From JAOUEA01 sp038249195 (GTDB taxonomy: Bacteria > Actinomycetota > UBA4738 > HRBIN12): a DNA stretch of 64,000 nt. The stretch is taken from positions 36,661-100,660 of the forward strand of contig JBBRWM010000008.1 in the NCBI GenBank assembly GCA_038249195.1, in the 5' to 3' direction. The number at the start of each line of letters is the position of its first letter. Position 1 is the first letter of the stretch. Below are positions 33,977 to 43,225 of the stretch, in pieces. A program made the position numbers and the translations under genes. The notes under the pieces are model-generated. The model did no database searches, was not told where the DNA came from, and worked only from the letters and a program-made list of their open reading frames with translations.

Positions 33977-35034
33977 GCGAGCTCGAGCGCGCCCGCGGCG
34001 AACACGCGGAACCCATGGGGCTCGGATCCCGGGAGCGGGGTGACCGCGTACGGGTGCGAGCGGAGGTTCACGAGCGAGACGGCGCCGCCTCGGAGGCGGA
34101 TCGCCACCTTCCCCAGGGCGCGCGAGACGCTGTAGTCCATGACCTTGCCCTTGACGAGCGGGGCGACGGCACCCGAGGGCACGTCGACCGTCACGAGTCC
34201 CTTCACGCCGCGCCGGCCCCAGCTCCATGCGACGAGCGTCTTCGGATCCAGCCACACGGGGCGCAGCAGCGTTCGCGTGCACGTGCCGGGCACGATCCTC
34301 CGCGCGTGCCCACCGTCCGACGCCATCACCCAGACGGAACCGCTGCAGGGCTTCTGACCGTCCTTCCTCGTGAAGGCGATCTTCGTCCCCGAGGGGGCGA
34401 ACGATGGGTAGAGGGAGTTGCCGTCGTGGGTGAGGCGCCGCACGCGGTGCCGGTCTGTGCGCGCGGTCCAGATGTCCCACGAGAACAGGTCCTGATCGTT
34501 GCCGTGCGTGATCGCGACGACGCGCCCCGAGGGGGAGATGGCGAGGTTCAGCGGGACGCGGTCGGAGTCCTTGAAGCGGATCAGCCGGCGATCGGTGCCG
34601 GCGGCGACGTCGCGCAGCCAGACGGAGTTGAGCGCGTTGTCGCGGTCGCCCGGCCCCGAGGCGTTCGCGTCGGGCAGGAACACCACGCGAGACCCGTGGC
34701 GGGTGATGAGCGGGAAGAACGCGTCGCGGATCGTGAAGGTGGTTGCGCCCGTCACGGCGTCCGAGCCGATCACCTTGCTCCCGCCGTGCGCCCCAGGTCG
34801 AGCGGCCGCGATCGTCCCGCCGCTCAGGGACTGGTAGGTCGACCGGTTCATCCACGTGGCGGTCACGACGCCGTCGAGCGCGGCCGCCCGGAGCGAGCCC
34901 GCGTTCGTGTCGTAGGAGATGCGCGGCGGCGTCGCGGCCCCCGCGACCCGTGTGCCGGCCCCGAGGGCGACGGCGAACACCAGGGCGACCACAGCGGCCA
35001 CGATGCCGGCGGAGGCGGGGCGCGGGCGGCGCAT
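33970..35034 (-). CDS. Exported TolB-like beta-propeller protein
   Basis: Protein of 354 residues with a signal sequence (RPRPASAGIVAAVVALVFAV to AGAATPP). The mature part is a WD40-like/PD40 propeller with recurring motifs SPSGRVVAITHGND, SFAPSGTKIAFTRKDG and SVWVMASDGGHARRI. These proteins often act in the envelope or bind peptides; no partner is seen. The ATG at 35034 is preceded by CATACT six bases upstream. Convergent with the aminotransferase (7-base overlap) and divergent from the gene at 35107. Confidence 0.75.
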   Translation of the reverse strand: MRRPRPASAGIVAAVVALVFAVALGAGTRVAGAATPPRISYDTNAGSLRAAALDGVVTATWMNRSTYQSLSGGTIAAARPGAHGGSKVIGSDAVTGATTFTIRDAFFPLITRHGSRVVFLPDANASGPGDRDNALNSVWLRDVAAGTDRRLIRFKDSDRVPLNLAISPSGRVVAITHGNDQDLFSWDIWTARTDRHRVRRLTHDGNSLYPSFAPSGTKIAFTRKDGQKPCSGSVWVMASDGGHARRIVPGTCTRTLLRPVWLDPKTLVAWSWGRRGVKGLVTVDVPSGAVAPLVKGKVMDYSVSRALGKVAIRLRGGAVSLVNLRSHPYAVTPLPGSEPHGFRVFAAGALELAY

Positions 35035-35106
35035 GCGTGCAGTATGCGCCCGATCGGCGTGCGGCCGAGACGAGGCCGCGCGGGCGTGGACGTAGGCTCT
35101 GCGCCG

Positions 35107-35538
35107 ATGGGGATGACGTGGGCGGCGTTCGAGGCGGCCGAACCCGAGCTGGCGGAGTTCGGTCGCGACCGGATCGGGGGGGCGGTCGTCTTCCATGCGA
35201 CGCTGCGGGGCGACGGCGCCCCTCGGGTGCATCCCGTGTCGCCGTGGTTCGGCGGCGCGCAGCTCGCCTTGTGCTGCCGGGCCGGCAGTCCCAAGGTCGC
35301 CGAGTTCGCGCGCGACGGGCGGTACGCGCTGCACACGCCCATGGACAACCACGAGGGCATCGGGGGCGAGTTCATGGTGCGGGGGACGATGCGACGTATC
35401 CAGCCGGACGAGCCGGCGGCGCAGGCACGTCCGTTCTCGGCCTCCTACCCGCTGGCCTTCTACGCGTGCGACGTGGCGGAGGCGGTGGCCACGACGTACG
35501 AGGGGGACACACCCGTCTACCGGCGGTTCCGCGCCTGA
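35107..35538 (+). CDS. Pyridoxamine 5'-phosphate oxidase-like (split-barrel) protein
   Basis: Protein of 143 residues with the FMN-binding split-barrel fold. Typical parts are GGAVVFHATLRGDGAPRVHP (strands 1-3), LALCCRAGSPKVAEFARDGR and a central YALHTPMDNHEGIGGEFMVRG. The family includes F420- or FMN-dependent reductases; the cofactor cannot be told from sequence alone. TAGGCT lies eight bases before the ATG, the leaderless pattern. Confidence 0.8.
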   Translation: MGMTWAAFEAAEPELAEFGRDRIGGAVVFHATLRGDGAPRVHPVSPWFGGAQLALCCRAGSPKVAEFARDGRYALHTPMDNHEGIGGEFMVRGTMRRIQPDEPAAQARPFSASYPLAFYACDVAEAVATTYEGDTPVYRRFRA

Positions 35539-35545
35539 GGAGTGT

Positions 35546-36412
35546 TCAGGCCACGGTTCCCGGCGAGCCGTCCGCGGCCTCGAACGGCAGGCCTTCTGCG
35601 GCCCACGCCTCCATCCCGCCTTCGACGTTGTGCGCCTCGAACCCGCGCGCCTGGAGCATCATCGAGGCGAGCTCGCTGCGGTTGCCGGAACGGCAGATCA
35701 CGGCCACGGACCTGTTCTTGTCCAGGTCCTGCCCGGCCCCCGCCATGATGTCGTTGAGGGGGATGTGGATCGCGCCTTTCACGCGCCCCGCCTCCCATTC
35801 GTAGGCCTCGCGACAGTCCACCAGCTGGATCTGACCCAGCCGGTCGTAGACGCCCTTGACGCTGGTGAGTTCGTCGCCCATCGCAGTTTTGGATGCTACC
35901 AGCGAGGTTCGAAACGCCTCCAGGGCGACCGTGTCGAACAGGACGAAGCGGACCTGCCGAACCGCGGTCTCGGCATCGAGCACGGCGCCGATCGCGACCG
36001 GCGCGGCAAGCTCGAGCGGGTAGCCGTAGACGCCCGTCGAGATGGCGGGGAAGGCGACGACCCGGGCGCCCAGTTCATCCGCCACGCGCAGGCAGGACCG
36101 GTGACATTCCGCGAGCAAGGCTCGATCGCGGTCGGTTCCGGAGAAGAGCGGGCCGGCGGTGTGGATGATCCAGCGGGCGGGGAGATCGCCCCCGCCGGTA
36201 GCGACGGCATCGCCGGTGACGAGCGGCGGGTCGCCGCGCTCCTGTGCGATGGCCCGACGCTCGGCGAGGGCCCCCGGGCCGGCCGCGCGCGTGATGGCCC
36301 CGTCGACGCCACGGCCCGGCACGAGCCCGGTGTTCGCCGCGTTCACGATCGCGTCCGCGTCCTGTGCGGTGATGTCGCCGTGGGCGAGCACGATCTCGGG
36401 TGGCCCTGCCAT
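35546..36412 (-). CDS. Macro-domain protein fused to a rhodanese domain
   Basis: One uninterrupted frame of 288 residues with two domains. Residues 1-170 are a macro domain: HGDITAQDADAIVNAANTGL, GRGVDGAITRAAG and AFPAISTGVYGYP, as in O-acetyl-ADP-ribose deacetylases. Residues 178-288 are a rhodanese: LVDCREAYEWEAGRVKGAIH, catalytic Cys in VICRSGNRS, and GGMEAWAAEGLP. The ATG at 36412 has TACCAT six bases upstream (leaderless). An internal ATG at 35881 has no ribosome-binding site, so a fusion is more likely than two genes. It would couple ADP-ribose hydrolysis to sulfur transfer, an unusual pairing. Confidence 0.85.
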   Translation of the reverse strand: MAGPPEIVLAHGDITAQDADAIVNAANTGLVPGRGVDGAITRAAGPGALAERRAIAQERGDPPLVTGDAVATGGGDLPARWIIHTAGPLFSGTDRDRALLAECHRSCLRVADELGARVVAFPAISTGVYGYPLELAAPVAIGAVLDAETAVRQVRFVLFDTVALEAFRTSLVASKTAMGDELTSVKGVYDRLGQIQLVDCREAYEWEAGRVKGAIHIPLNDIMAGAGQDLDKNRSVAVICRSGNRSELASMMLQARGFEAHNVEGGMEAWAAEGLPFEAADGSPGTVA

Positions 36413-36496
36413 CCCTCGATGGTAGCCACGGCCCGGGCGATCTGCCGCTCGCACGTGCCTGCGCCGCCGATCGGATCTCGCGGGTAGGCTCGGAAC

Positions 36497-37435
36497 GTGG
36501 TGGATTTCGACCTGCTGGTCCTGGGCGACGCGAACCCGGACCTGGTGCTGCGCGGCGGCGACGTCGTGCCCGCGTTCGGTCAGGCCGAGCGCATCGTGGA
36601 GGAGGCCACTCTCACCGTGGGCGGCTCCGGGGCCATCCTCGCGTGCGGCGCCGCGAGACTGGGCCTGCGCGTGGCGATCTGCGGGGTGGTCGGCGACGAC
36701 CTCTTCGGCCGGTACCTCCGCGAGGAGCTCACGCGCCACGGCGTGAACACCCGCGGGCTCATCACGGACCCCGTGCGACCGTCGGGGCTCACCGTGGTCT
36801 TCTCCGTTCCCGGCGACCGGGCCATGCTCACGGCGATCGGCACCGCGGCGGACCTCCGTGCCGAGCTCATCGACCCGGAGCTGTTGGCGTGCGCCCGCCA
36901 CGTGCACGTCAGCTCGTACTTCCTCCAGCGGGCGCTCCAGGCGGATCTCCCGGAGATCTTCGACGCCGTGCACGCGGGCGGCGGGAGCACATCGTTGGAT
37001 CCGAACTGGGATCCCGACGGTGGGTGGGACGCCGGGTTGAACGCCCTGCTCCCGCGGGTCGACGTGTTCCTGCCGAACGCGATGGAGGCGATGAGCATCG
37101 CGCACATCTCGGATCTCGACGACGCCATGGGGCGGCTGCGCGCGATGGCGTCGATGGTGGTGGTGAAGCGGGGGGCGGATGGCGCGGTGGCATCCACGAC
37201 GGGTGAGACGGCGGTCGGCCGCGCGATGCCGGGCCGGGTCCTCGACACGACCGGGGCGGGTGATGCGTTCGACGCCGCCTTCCTGGCCGCGTGGCTCGCC
37301 GATATGCCGCTGCGGCGCTGCTTGGAGATCGGCAACGCCTGCGGCGTGCTCTCGACCCGCAGCCCGGGGGGCACCGATGGACAGCCGTCCATGGACGAAG
37401 TCCTGGAGACGCTCGAGCGGGGATCCGCCGCGTGA
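36497..37435 (+). CDS. PfkB-family carbohydrate kinase
   Basis: Sugar kinase of 312 residues of the ribokinase/PfkB family. The N-terminal substrate motif is TVGGSGAILACGAARLG (about 36-52). The C-terminal ATP motif DTTGAGDAFDAAFLAAW (about 255) has the catalytic Asp. The substrate is unclear; similarity is to the broad fructokinase/2-keto-3-deoxygluconate kinase group. GTG 36497 follows TAGGCT by six bases. It overlaps the next kinase gene by 4 bases. Confidence 0.88.
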   Translation: MVDFDLLVLGDANPDLVLRGGDVVPAFGQAERIVEEATLTVGGSGAILACGAARLGLRVAICGVVGDDLFGRYLREELTRHGVNTRGLITDPVRPSGLTVVFSVPGDRAMLTAIGTAADLRAELIDPELLACARHVHVSSYFLQRALQADLPEIFDAVHAGGGSTSLDPNWDPDGGWDAGLNALLPRVDVFLPNAMEAMSIAHISDLDDAMGRLRAMASMVVVKRGADGAVASTTGETAVGRAMPGRVLDTTGAGDAFDAAFLAAWLADMPLRRCLEIGNACGVLSTRSPGGTDGQPSMDEVLETLERGSAA

Positions 37436-38403
37436 TCGTCTGCCTCGCGGCGAACCCGTCCGTCGACAAGCTCTTCGAGATCGACAGGCTGGTTCGGGGG
37501 GACATCCACCGTCCCTCGGGCTTCGTGGAGGTTGCGGGCGGCAAGGGGCTGAACGTGGCACGAGCCGCGAGCGCCCTCGGTGCCGAGGTCCGGGCGGTGG
37601 CCCTCATGCGCGGGCACACGGGCCAGTGGCTCATGGACATGTTGAGCGCGGAGGGAGTCCCGTGCGACTGCGTGTGGACCCACGGGGAGAACCGGTCGTC
37701 GCTGAGCGTGGCCGACCGAGAGACGGGAGGGCTCACCGAGTTCTACGAGCACGGGTCGGAGGTTCCTGAGGCCGCGTGGGTGGAGCTCGTCGACGCCACC
37801 GCGAACGCATGGGTTCCCGAGGGGTGGCTCACCATCAGCGGATCGACGCCGCGCGGCACGCCGGGCGACGGGTACCGCTCGTTGGTCGCCGAGGCCCGCG
37901 CCGCGGGCGTGCGCGTGGCGCTCGACTCGGAGGGCGACCGACTCCGCCTCGCCCTTGAGGCGGGCCCGGACGTCGTGAAGGTCAACGCCGCCGAAGCGGG
38001 TGAGCTGCTCGGTGTTCCAACCGCGCACCGCGACGACGCGCTCGCGGCGGCGCAGAAGCTGCGCGCCCTCGCGGGTGGCGAGGGCCATGCTGGCATCGTC
38101 ACGCGCGGGGCGGACGGCGTCGTCGTCATCACGCCCGACGGAACGCTCTACGAGGCAACGCTCTACGTGCGCGGACGTTACCCCGTGGGAAGCGGCGACG
38201 CCTTTCTCGCAGGGCTCGCCGACGGGCTCGACGCAGGGCTCGACGCAGGGCTCGCCGACAGGCTGGATGCCGATTGGGAACGCGCGCTCCGGCGCGCGCT
38301 GGGGGCCGCAACCGCGAACGCCGAGGTGCCGGGCGCCGGGCGTCTGGATCGGGCTCGCGCCCAGGCCTTGGCCGCACAGGCCGAGGTCCGGATCGTCTCG
38401 TGA
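37432..38403 (+). CDS. PfkB-family hexose-phosphate kinase (1-phosphofructokinase/LacC type)
   Basis: Kinase of 323 residues. The N-terminus VCLAANPSVDKLFEIDRL and VAGGKGLNVARAASALG are characteristic of the FruK/PfkB/LacC branch that phosphorylates fructose-1-phosphate or tagatose-6-phosphate. The ATP and catalytic motif is PVGSGDAFLAGLADG with GSGD rather than GAGD. A short in-frame repeat GLDAGLDAGLADRLD occurs near residue 265. The GTG overlaps the previous stop as GTGA. With the nearby SIS isomerase and ABC importer it fits a hexose or amino-sugar pathway. The aldolase is not in the window. Confidence 0.87.
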   Translation: MIVCLAANPSVDKLFEIDRLVRGDIHRPSGFVEVAGGKGLNVARAASALGAEVRAVALMRGHTGQWLMDMLSAEGVPCDCVWTHGENRSSLSVADRETGGLTEFYEHGSEVPEAAWVELVDATANAWVPEGWLTISGSTPRGTPGDGYRSLVAEARAAGVRVALDSEGDRLRLALEAGPDVVKVNAAEAGELLGVPTAHRDDALAAAQKLRALAGGEGHAGIVTRGADGVVVITPDGTLYEATLYVRGRYPVGSGDAFLAGLADGLDAGLDAGLADRLDADWERALRRALGAATANAEVPGAGRLDRARAQALAAQAEVRIVS

Positions 38404-38903
38404 CGCTGCGCGCGGTCCTCCCGCAGGATTGGGAGCGATTGCGCGACGTCCGCCTTGCCGCCCTCCGCGACGCGCCCGACGCGTTCGCATCCACGCTCGA
38501 GGCCACCGAGGGACAGCCGCGATGGCGCTGGGAAGGCTGGGCCACGGGAGAAGGGTGGGGTGCCGACGTCGCGACGTTCGTGATCGAGCCGGATCCGGAG
38601 GCGGCGTTCACCGGCCTCGCCACGGGCGCAATCTTCCCCGAGGACCCGCCTGCGGCCAATCTCTTCGCGATGTGGGTGGCACCCCGGGCGAGGGGCGCCG
38701 GTCACGGGCGCGCGCTCGTGGGGTCCGTGGTGGACTGGGCGCGGGCGCGCGGCGCCTCGCGCGTGATCCTTCGCATCGCCGAGGGGAACACAGCGGCGCG
38801 TCGCCTCTACGGATCGGCTGGATTCGTCCTCGACGAGGACGACCGCGAGCCGCTCCGGGAGGGATCCGAGATCCTTACCGTGGGCATGCACCTCGACCTC
38901 TAG
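38400..38903 (+). CDS. GNAT-family N-acetyltransferase
   Basis: Acetyltransferase of 167 residues. Typical parts are LRAVLPQDWERLRDVRLAAL at the start, the acetyl-CoA loop MWVAPRARGAGHGRALVGS and NTAARRLYGSAGFVLDEDD. The substrate is not known. The GTG start overlaps the kinase stop by 4 bases, so it is the third gene of a kinase-kinase-acetyltransferase operon. Confidence 0.85.
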   Translation: MTLRAVLPQDWERLRDVRLAALRDAPDAFASTLEATEGQPRWRWEGWATGEGWGADVATFVIEPDPEAAFTGLATGAIFPEDPPAANLFAMWVAPRARGAGHGRALVGSVVDWARARGASRVILRIAEGNTAARRLYGSAGFVLDEDDREPLREGSEILTVGMHLDL

Positions 38904-38911
38904 CCCGACGA

Positions 38912-40036
38912 TCAGCTCAGGCGGACGCCACGTTCCACATCGAAGAGGTGGATGGCGGAGGGCTCGGCCACGAGCGGCATGCGCTCGCCAGGCTCGGGTC
39001 GCATGCCCGGATCCAGCCGCACCGTCACCGCCGCCCGGGTGCCGGTGTCGGCGAGCAACATCGCGTCCTCCTCCTCGGCGCCGCTCTGCGCCGCGCGAGC
39101 ATCCACGGTCCCGTGCACCAGGACCTCGTCGCCCAACGGTTCCACGACGTCGATCAGCGCCTCGATCCGCGGTCGCCCGTCAGCGTCGTCGGCGGCCGGG
39201 CGGAAGGCCTCCGGCCGCACGCCCACGGTGACGGGGCCGTCCCTCACGCCCGTGCGCGCGAACGCGAAGGATCCCACGCGCACGGTGCCCTCGGCCGCCG
39301 AACCCTGGAACAGGTTCATGGGAGGCGAGCCGATGAAGCCCGCCACGAACACGTTGGCCGGCCGGTCGTAGACGTCCTGGGGAACGCCGATCTGCTGCAG
39401 CCTTCCCGCGCTCATGACCGCGATGCGTTCCCCGAGCGTCATGGCCTCGACCTGGTCGTGCGTGACGTAGATCGTGGTGACGCCCAGCCGGTGGTGCAGC
39501 TTCTTCAGCTCGGCCCGCATCTGAACCCGGAGCTTGGCGTCGAGGTTGGACAAGGGCTCGTCGAGCAGGAACGCCTTCGGCTCTCGCACGAGGGCTCGGC
39601 CCATCGCCACGCGCTGGCGCTGCCCACCCGAGAGCTGGCCGGGCCGGCGCTTCATCAACTCCTCGAGCCCGAGCGTGGCGCTCACCTCGCCGACCCGTCG
39701 AGCGATCTCTGCGCGCGGCGTCTTGCGCTGCCGCAATCCGAAGGCGAGGTTCCGCTCCACCGTCATGTGGGGGTAGAGGGCGTAGTTCTGGAACACCATC
39801 GCGATGTCGCGGTCTTTGGGGGGCACGTCGTTGATCGGGCGGCCGTCCACGCAGACGGTGCCGCTCGAGATCTTCTCCAGGCCGGCGACCATGCGAAGCG
39901 CCGTCGACTTGCCGCACCCCGAGGGTCCGACCAGGATCAGGAACTCCCCGTCGCCGACGTCGAGCGTGAGGTCCTCCACGGCCACCGTGGGCCCTGGATA
40001 GACCTTGTGCACGTGATCGAACGCTACGTTCGCCAC
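38912..40036 (-). CDS. ABC importer ATPase, carbohydrate (MsmX/UgpC) type
   Basis: ATPase of 374 residues. Walker A is GPSGCGKST, the Q-loop VFQNYALYPHMTV, the signature LSGGQRQRVAMGRAL, Walker B KAFLLDEPLSNLDAKLR and the H-loop YVTHDQ. A C-terminal TOBE/OB regulatory part (VTVGVRPEAFR) places it in the CUT1 carbohydrate family, which can serve several importers. Start is the GTG at 40036. It is the last gene of a five-gene operon with the solute-binding protein and two permeases. Confidence 0.93.
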   Translation of the reverse strand: MANVAFDHVHKVYPGPTVAVEDLTLDVGDGEFLILVGPSGCGKSTALRMVAGLEKISSGTVCVDGRPINDVPPKDRDIAMVFQNYALYPHMTVERNLAFGLRQRKTPRAEIARRVGEVSATLGLEELMKRRPGQLSGGQRQRVAMGRALVREPKAFLLDEPLSNLDAKLRVQMRAELKKLHHRLGVTTIYVTHDQVEAMTLGERIAVMSAGRLQQIGVPQDVYDRPANVFVAGFIGSPPMNLFQGSAAEGTVRVGSFAFARTGVRDGPVTVGVRPEAFRPAADDADGRPRIEALIDVVEPLGDEVLVHGTVDARAAQSGAEEEDAMLLADTGTRAAVTVRLDPGMRPEPGERMPLVAEPSAIHLFDVERGVRLS

Positions 40037-40066
40037 GACCGCGTCCCTCGCATCCTCATCGGCGCG

Positions 40067-40951
40067 TCATCCCTTCAGGCCCTGGGTCGCGATCCCGCGA
40101 ACGAACCAACGCTGCGCCACGACGAAGAGCACGAGCATCGGGATCATGCTCATCACGTTGCCGGCCATCAGCAGGTTCCACTCGGTGGTGTGCGATCCCT
40201 GGAAGCTCTGCAACCCTAGCTGCAGGGTGTAGGCCTGCTCATTGAAGATCGTCACGAGCGGCCACAGGAAGTCGTTCCAGGTCCACATGAACTGGATCAC
40301 GGCGAGCGTCGCGAGCGCCGCGGTGGATAGCGGCACCACGATCGTGAAGAAGATCTTGAGCCGCCCGGCGCCGTCGATCCGCGCGGCCTCCTCCAGCTCG
40401 ATAGGAAGGGTCCGGAAGAACTGCGTGAGCATGAAGATGCCGAAGACGTTCGCGAGGTTGGGCACGATCAGCGCGCCGAGGTGGTTGACCAGGCCGAGCT
40501 GCTTCACGATCAGGAACGTCGGGATCAAGATCACCTGTAAGGGCACCATCAGCGTGGCCAGCAGCAGGAAGTACACGACCTTCTTGCCGAGGAACTCCAT
40601 GCGTGCGAAGGCGTACGCGGCCAGCGAGCACAGCAGGAGGTTGCTCGCGACCACCACGCACGTCACCACGGTGGTGTTCCAGAACCACCTGCCGAACGGG
40701 GCGGAGCGCAGCGCGGCCGGGTAGTTCGACCACTGGAACGCGCCCGGCCACAGGATCGGCGGGAAATGGCGCGTCTGGTTCAGGGTCTCGAGCGAGGTCA
40801 CCACCATCCACACGAGGGGCACGAGCATCACCAACGCCATGGGGAACAGCAGGAGATGCCACGGGCTGAACGGCAGCCACGCGAGGCGACGCGGCTCCAC
40901 CATGCCGGTCTCGCCGGGGAGGGTGCGAGGGTCGATCGCCGTGGCGCTCAT
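40067..40951 (-). CDS. Carbohydrate ABC permease, MalG-like
   Basis: Inner-membrane permease of 294 residues with six predicted helices. The cytoplasmic EAA loop reads EEAARIDGAGRLKIFFTIVVP, and the helix LLLFPMALVMLVPLVWMVV begins the membrane part. It resembles MalG of the CUT1 family. Its start overlaps the stop of the MalF-like gene by 4 bases. With the partner permease, ATPase and solute-binding protein it forms one importer. Confidence 0.92.
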   Translation of the reverse strand: MSATAIDPRTLPGETGMVEPRRLAWLPFSPWHLLLFPMALVMLVPLVWMVVTSLETLNQTRHFPPILWPGAFQWSNYPAALRSAPFGRWFWNTTVVTCVVVASNLLLCSLAAYAFARMEFLGKKVVYFLLLATLMVPLQVILIPTFLIVKQLGLVNHLGALIVPNLANVFGIFMLTQFFRTLPIELEEAARIDGAGRLKIFFTIVVPLSTAALATLAVIQFMWTWNDFLWPLVTIFNEQAYTLQLGLQSFQGSHTTEWNLLMAGNVMSMIPMLVLFVVAQRWFVRGIATQGLKG

Positions 40952-41769
40952 GCCTGGTAGTGCACCACCCGGTTGCCCATCCAGAACTGGCCCAGCGTGA
41001 GCACGAAGATGGCCACGAACAGGAGGTACGCGAGCGCCGCGCCTCGTCCGGCGAGCGGCAGTCCGCTCTGGAAGGCCATGATGAAGATCCGGTACACGAC
41101 GACGTCGGTGGCGTGCAGCGGCCCACCCTTGGTCACGAAATACACCTCGTCGAACAGTTGGAGCGCGGAGATCGTGGACCACACGATGAGCAGGAGCGAG
41201 GCCGGCCCGAGCAGCGGAAGCGTCACGTTGCGGAACGTGCTCCAGCGGCCCGCGCCGTCGATGGCCGCGGCCTCCAAGAGCTCGGCGGGAACGCCCTGCA
41301 GCGCCGCGAGGTACACGATCGTGTCGAACCCCAGCCAGCCCCACACCGTCATCACGACGAGCGAGGGCAGCGCCTGGGACGGCGAGGAGAAGAACCCGAA
41401 GGGTCCGAGGCCGACCTTGCCGAGCGCCCAGTTCGCGAGGCCGAAGTCCTTGTCCAGGAGCCACAGGAACATGATGCCGGTCGCGATCGTGGACGCGACC
41501 ACGGGCACGAACACCGCGAGGCGGTAGAAGCGGATGAACCGGATCCTGCGGTTCAGGGCGGAGGCCACGCCGAGCGCGAGGATCAATGAGCTCGGCACGA
41601 ACAGCGCCGTGTAGATCAGCGTGTTCGTCACGGCCTTCTTGACGAAGGGGTCCGTGAACAGCTTGCGGTAGTTCTCCGTGCCCACGAACGGACGCACGGG
41701 ATTCAGCAGCGAGGCCTTCTGGAACGACAGCACGAATCCCCAGCCGATGGGGAACAGGGCGAACAGCAA
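40948..41769 (-). CDS. Carbohydrate ABC permease, MalF-like; true start probably at a non-standard ATC
   Basis: Sugar permease with six helices and the EAA loop EAAAIDGAGRWSTFRNVTLP. The first standard start, TTG 41769, lies in the middle of the first transmembrane helix, which begins further upstream as AAGWAFILPSVVLILLF. The frame continues upstream to an ATC at 41847-41845 that stands five bases after AAGGAG, an ideal start position, with no ATG, GTG or TTG between. So either a rare ATC start is used or an ATG has been misread or mutated. That start would add 26 residues. The coordinates given are the conservative ones. Confidence 0.85.
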   Translation of the reverse strand: MLFALFPIGWGFVLSFQKASLLNPVRPFVGTENYRKLFTDPFVKKAVTNTLIYTALFVPSSLILALGVASALNRRIRFIRFYRLAVFVPVVASTIATGIMFLWLLDKDFGLANWALGKVGLGPFGFFSSPSQALPSLVVMTVWGWLGFDTIVYLAALQGVPAELLEAAAIDGAGRWSTFRNVTLPLLGPASLLLIVWSTISALQLFDEVYFVTKGGPLHATDVVVYRIFIMAFQSGLPLAGRGAALAYLLFVAIFVLTLGQFWMGNRVVHYQA

Positions 41770-41873
41770 GATCAGGACGACCGACGGCAGGATGAACGCC
41801 CAGCCCGCCGCGTGGTCGGACGCCAGGAACCGCCGGAAGGTCCCGATCTCCGCTCCTTCCTCAGTCGCCCCGC

Positions 41874-43199
41874 CTAGGACGAGGCCAGGATGTCGTTCAC
41901 CTGCTGGGCCGCCTCGTTCAGCGCCTGCTGTGGATCCTTATCGTCGATCAGCACCGAGACGACCGCGTCCGCCATGGCCCGGGAGATCTGGTCGTACGAG
42001 GCGAGCACGGGTCGCGCCTTCAACACGTTGTTCAGGTTCTCCGCGAACAAGCCGTTGCCGGGGTACTTGTCGTTGAACGCCTTGGTGAAGCCGGGGATAT
42101 CCAACACGGAGGCCTTGGTGGGCAGGTGACCCGACGTCATGGCGTCCTGTTGGATCTGCTGCTTCTGGGTCAACCAGCTGATGAACTCCCAGGACGCGTC
42201 CGCGCGCTGTTGCCCGTTGTCGAAGAGCACCCACATGTCCGGGCCGCTGATCGTTTGGTGGTTCCCACCCGGGAACGAGGGCATGATCTGCACGCCGTAG
42301 TTGACGTCGGGATAGGCCGAGAGCGCCCACGGCCCGGTGACGAGCATGCCGATCGAGCCGGTGTTGAAGAGGTCGTCGATCTTGCCGGTGTTCTGCGGGT
42401 CGAGGTAGACGCTCTTGTCCGTGACCGCCATGTCCCGCAGCATCGTGAGCGCGGTCACGCCCGGGGCCTGGTTGAAGACCGCCTGCGTGTTGTCGGCGTT
42501 GAGGATGTCGCCGCCGGCCTCCCACAACATGGCGTCGAAATGCCACGTGGTGTCCTCCGACGCGTCGATCGGGAACGCCCAGCCGAACCGCTTCTGGGCC
42601 GGGTCGGTGAGCGCCTTCGCGGCCGCCCGGAAGTCGTCCCAGGTCCAGTCCGCCGTCGGCGCGGCGATGCCCGCATCCGCGAAGAGCTTCTTGTTGTACA
42701 CGATGGCGAGGTCGTCGATGAGCGCCGGGACGCCGAGCACACGACCGTCCACCGTGGAGGACTCCCGGGCGCCGGGGAAGAAGTCGTCCCATCCGAACGC
42801 GGGGTCGGTGACGCGGTCGGTGAGGTCCATGACGTTGGGGGCGTTGGCGATCTGCGGGAGCGAGGTCCCGTACTGGTAGGTGATGTCCGGCTGTTGGCCG
42901 CCCTGGAGCGCGACGGTGAGCTTGTCGAGCGCCTTGTCGTTGCTGCAGCAGTAGACGTTGTTCACCTTGATGTCCGGGTGCGTCGAGTTGAACTCCGTGA
43001 TCAGGTCGTCCATCGACTTGGCCTCGTAGTTCACGACGCCGCCGGGCAGGGGCTTGCCGGCGATGCCGTACCCGTGCCACAGCGTGATCTCCGTGGGCGC
43101 CGTCGAAGCGCCGCCGGACGGCTCGTCGGAGCCTCCGCTCGTGCATGCCGCCGCGAGCATCGCGAACGTTGCGAAGAGGGCGAACACCGTGCGCTTCAT
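41874..43199 (-). CDS. Extracellular solute-binding lipoprotein of a sugar ABC importer
   Basis: Family 1 solute-binding protein of 441 residues. The signal MKRTVFALFATFAMLAAAC places the lipidated Cys at residue 19; a Gly/Ser-rich linker follows. The mature part has the ITLWHGYGIAG opening and the DIVYxxx-type pattern (LDKLTVALQGGQQPDITYQ), plus the GIGML-like IGMLVTGPWALS segment. GGAGGTTCTCG precedes the ATG. It lies 26 bases after the SIS gene and precedes the permeases. The sugar cannot be told from sequence. Confidence 0.93.
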   Translation of the reverse strand: MKRTVFALFATFAMLAAACTSGGSDEPSGGASTAPTEITLWHGYGIAGKPLPGGVVNYEAKSMDDLITEFNSTHPDIKVNNVYCCSNDKALDKLTVALQGGQQPDITYQYGTSLPQIANAPNVMDLTDRVTDPAFGWDDFFPGARESSTVDGRVLGVPALIDDLAIVYNKKLFADAGIAAPTADWTWDDFRAAAKALTDPAQKRFGWAFPIDASEDTTWHFDAMLWEAGGDILNADNTQAVFNQAPGVTALTMLRDMAVTDKSVYLDPQNTGKIDDLFNTGSIGMLVTGPWALSAYPDVNYGVQIMPSFPGGNHQTISGPDMWVLFDNGQQRADASWEFISWLTQKQQIQQDAMTSGHLPTKASVLDIPGFTKAFNDKYPGNGLFAENLNNVLKARPVLASYDQISRAMADAVVSVLIDDKDPQQALNEAAQQVNDILASS

Positions 43200-43225
43200 C
43201 GAGAACCTCCAGGTCGTCGTGGCGG

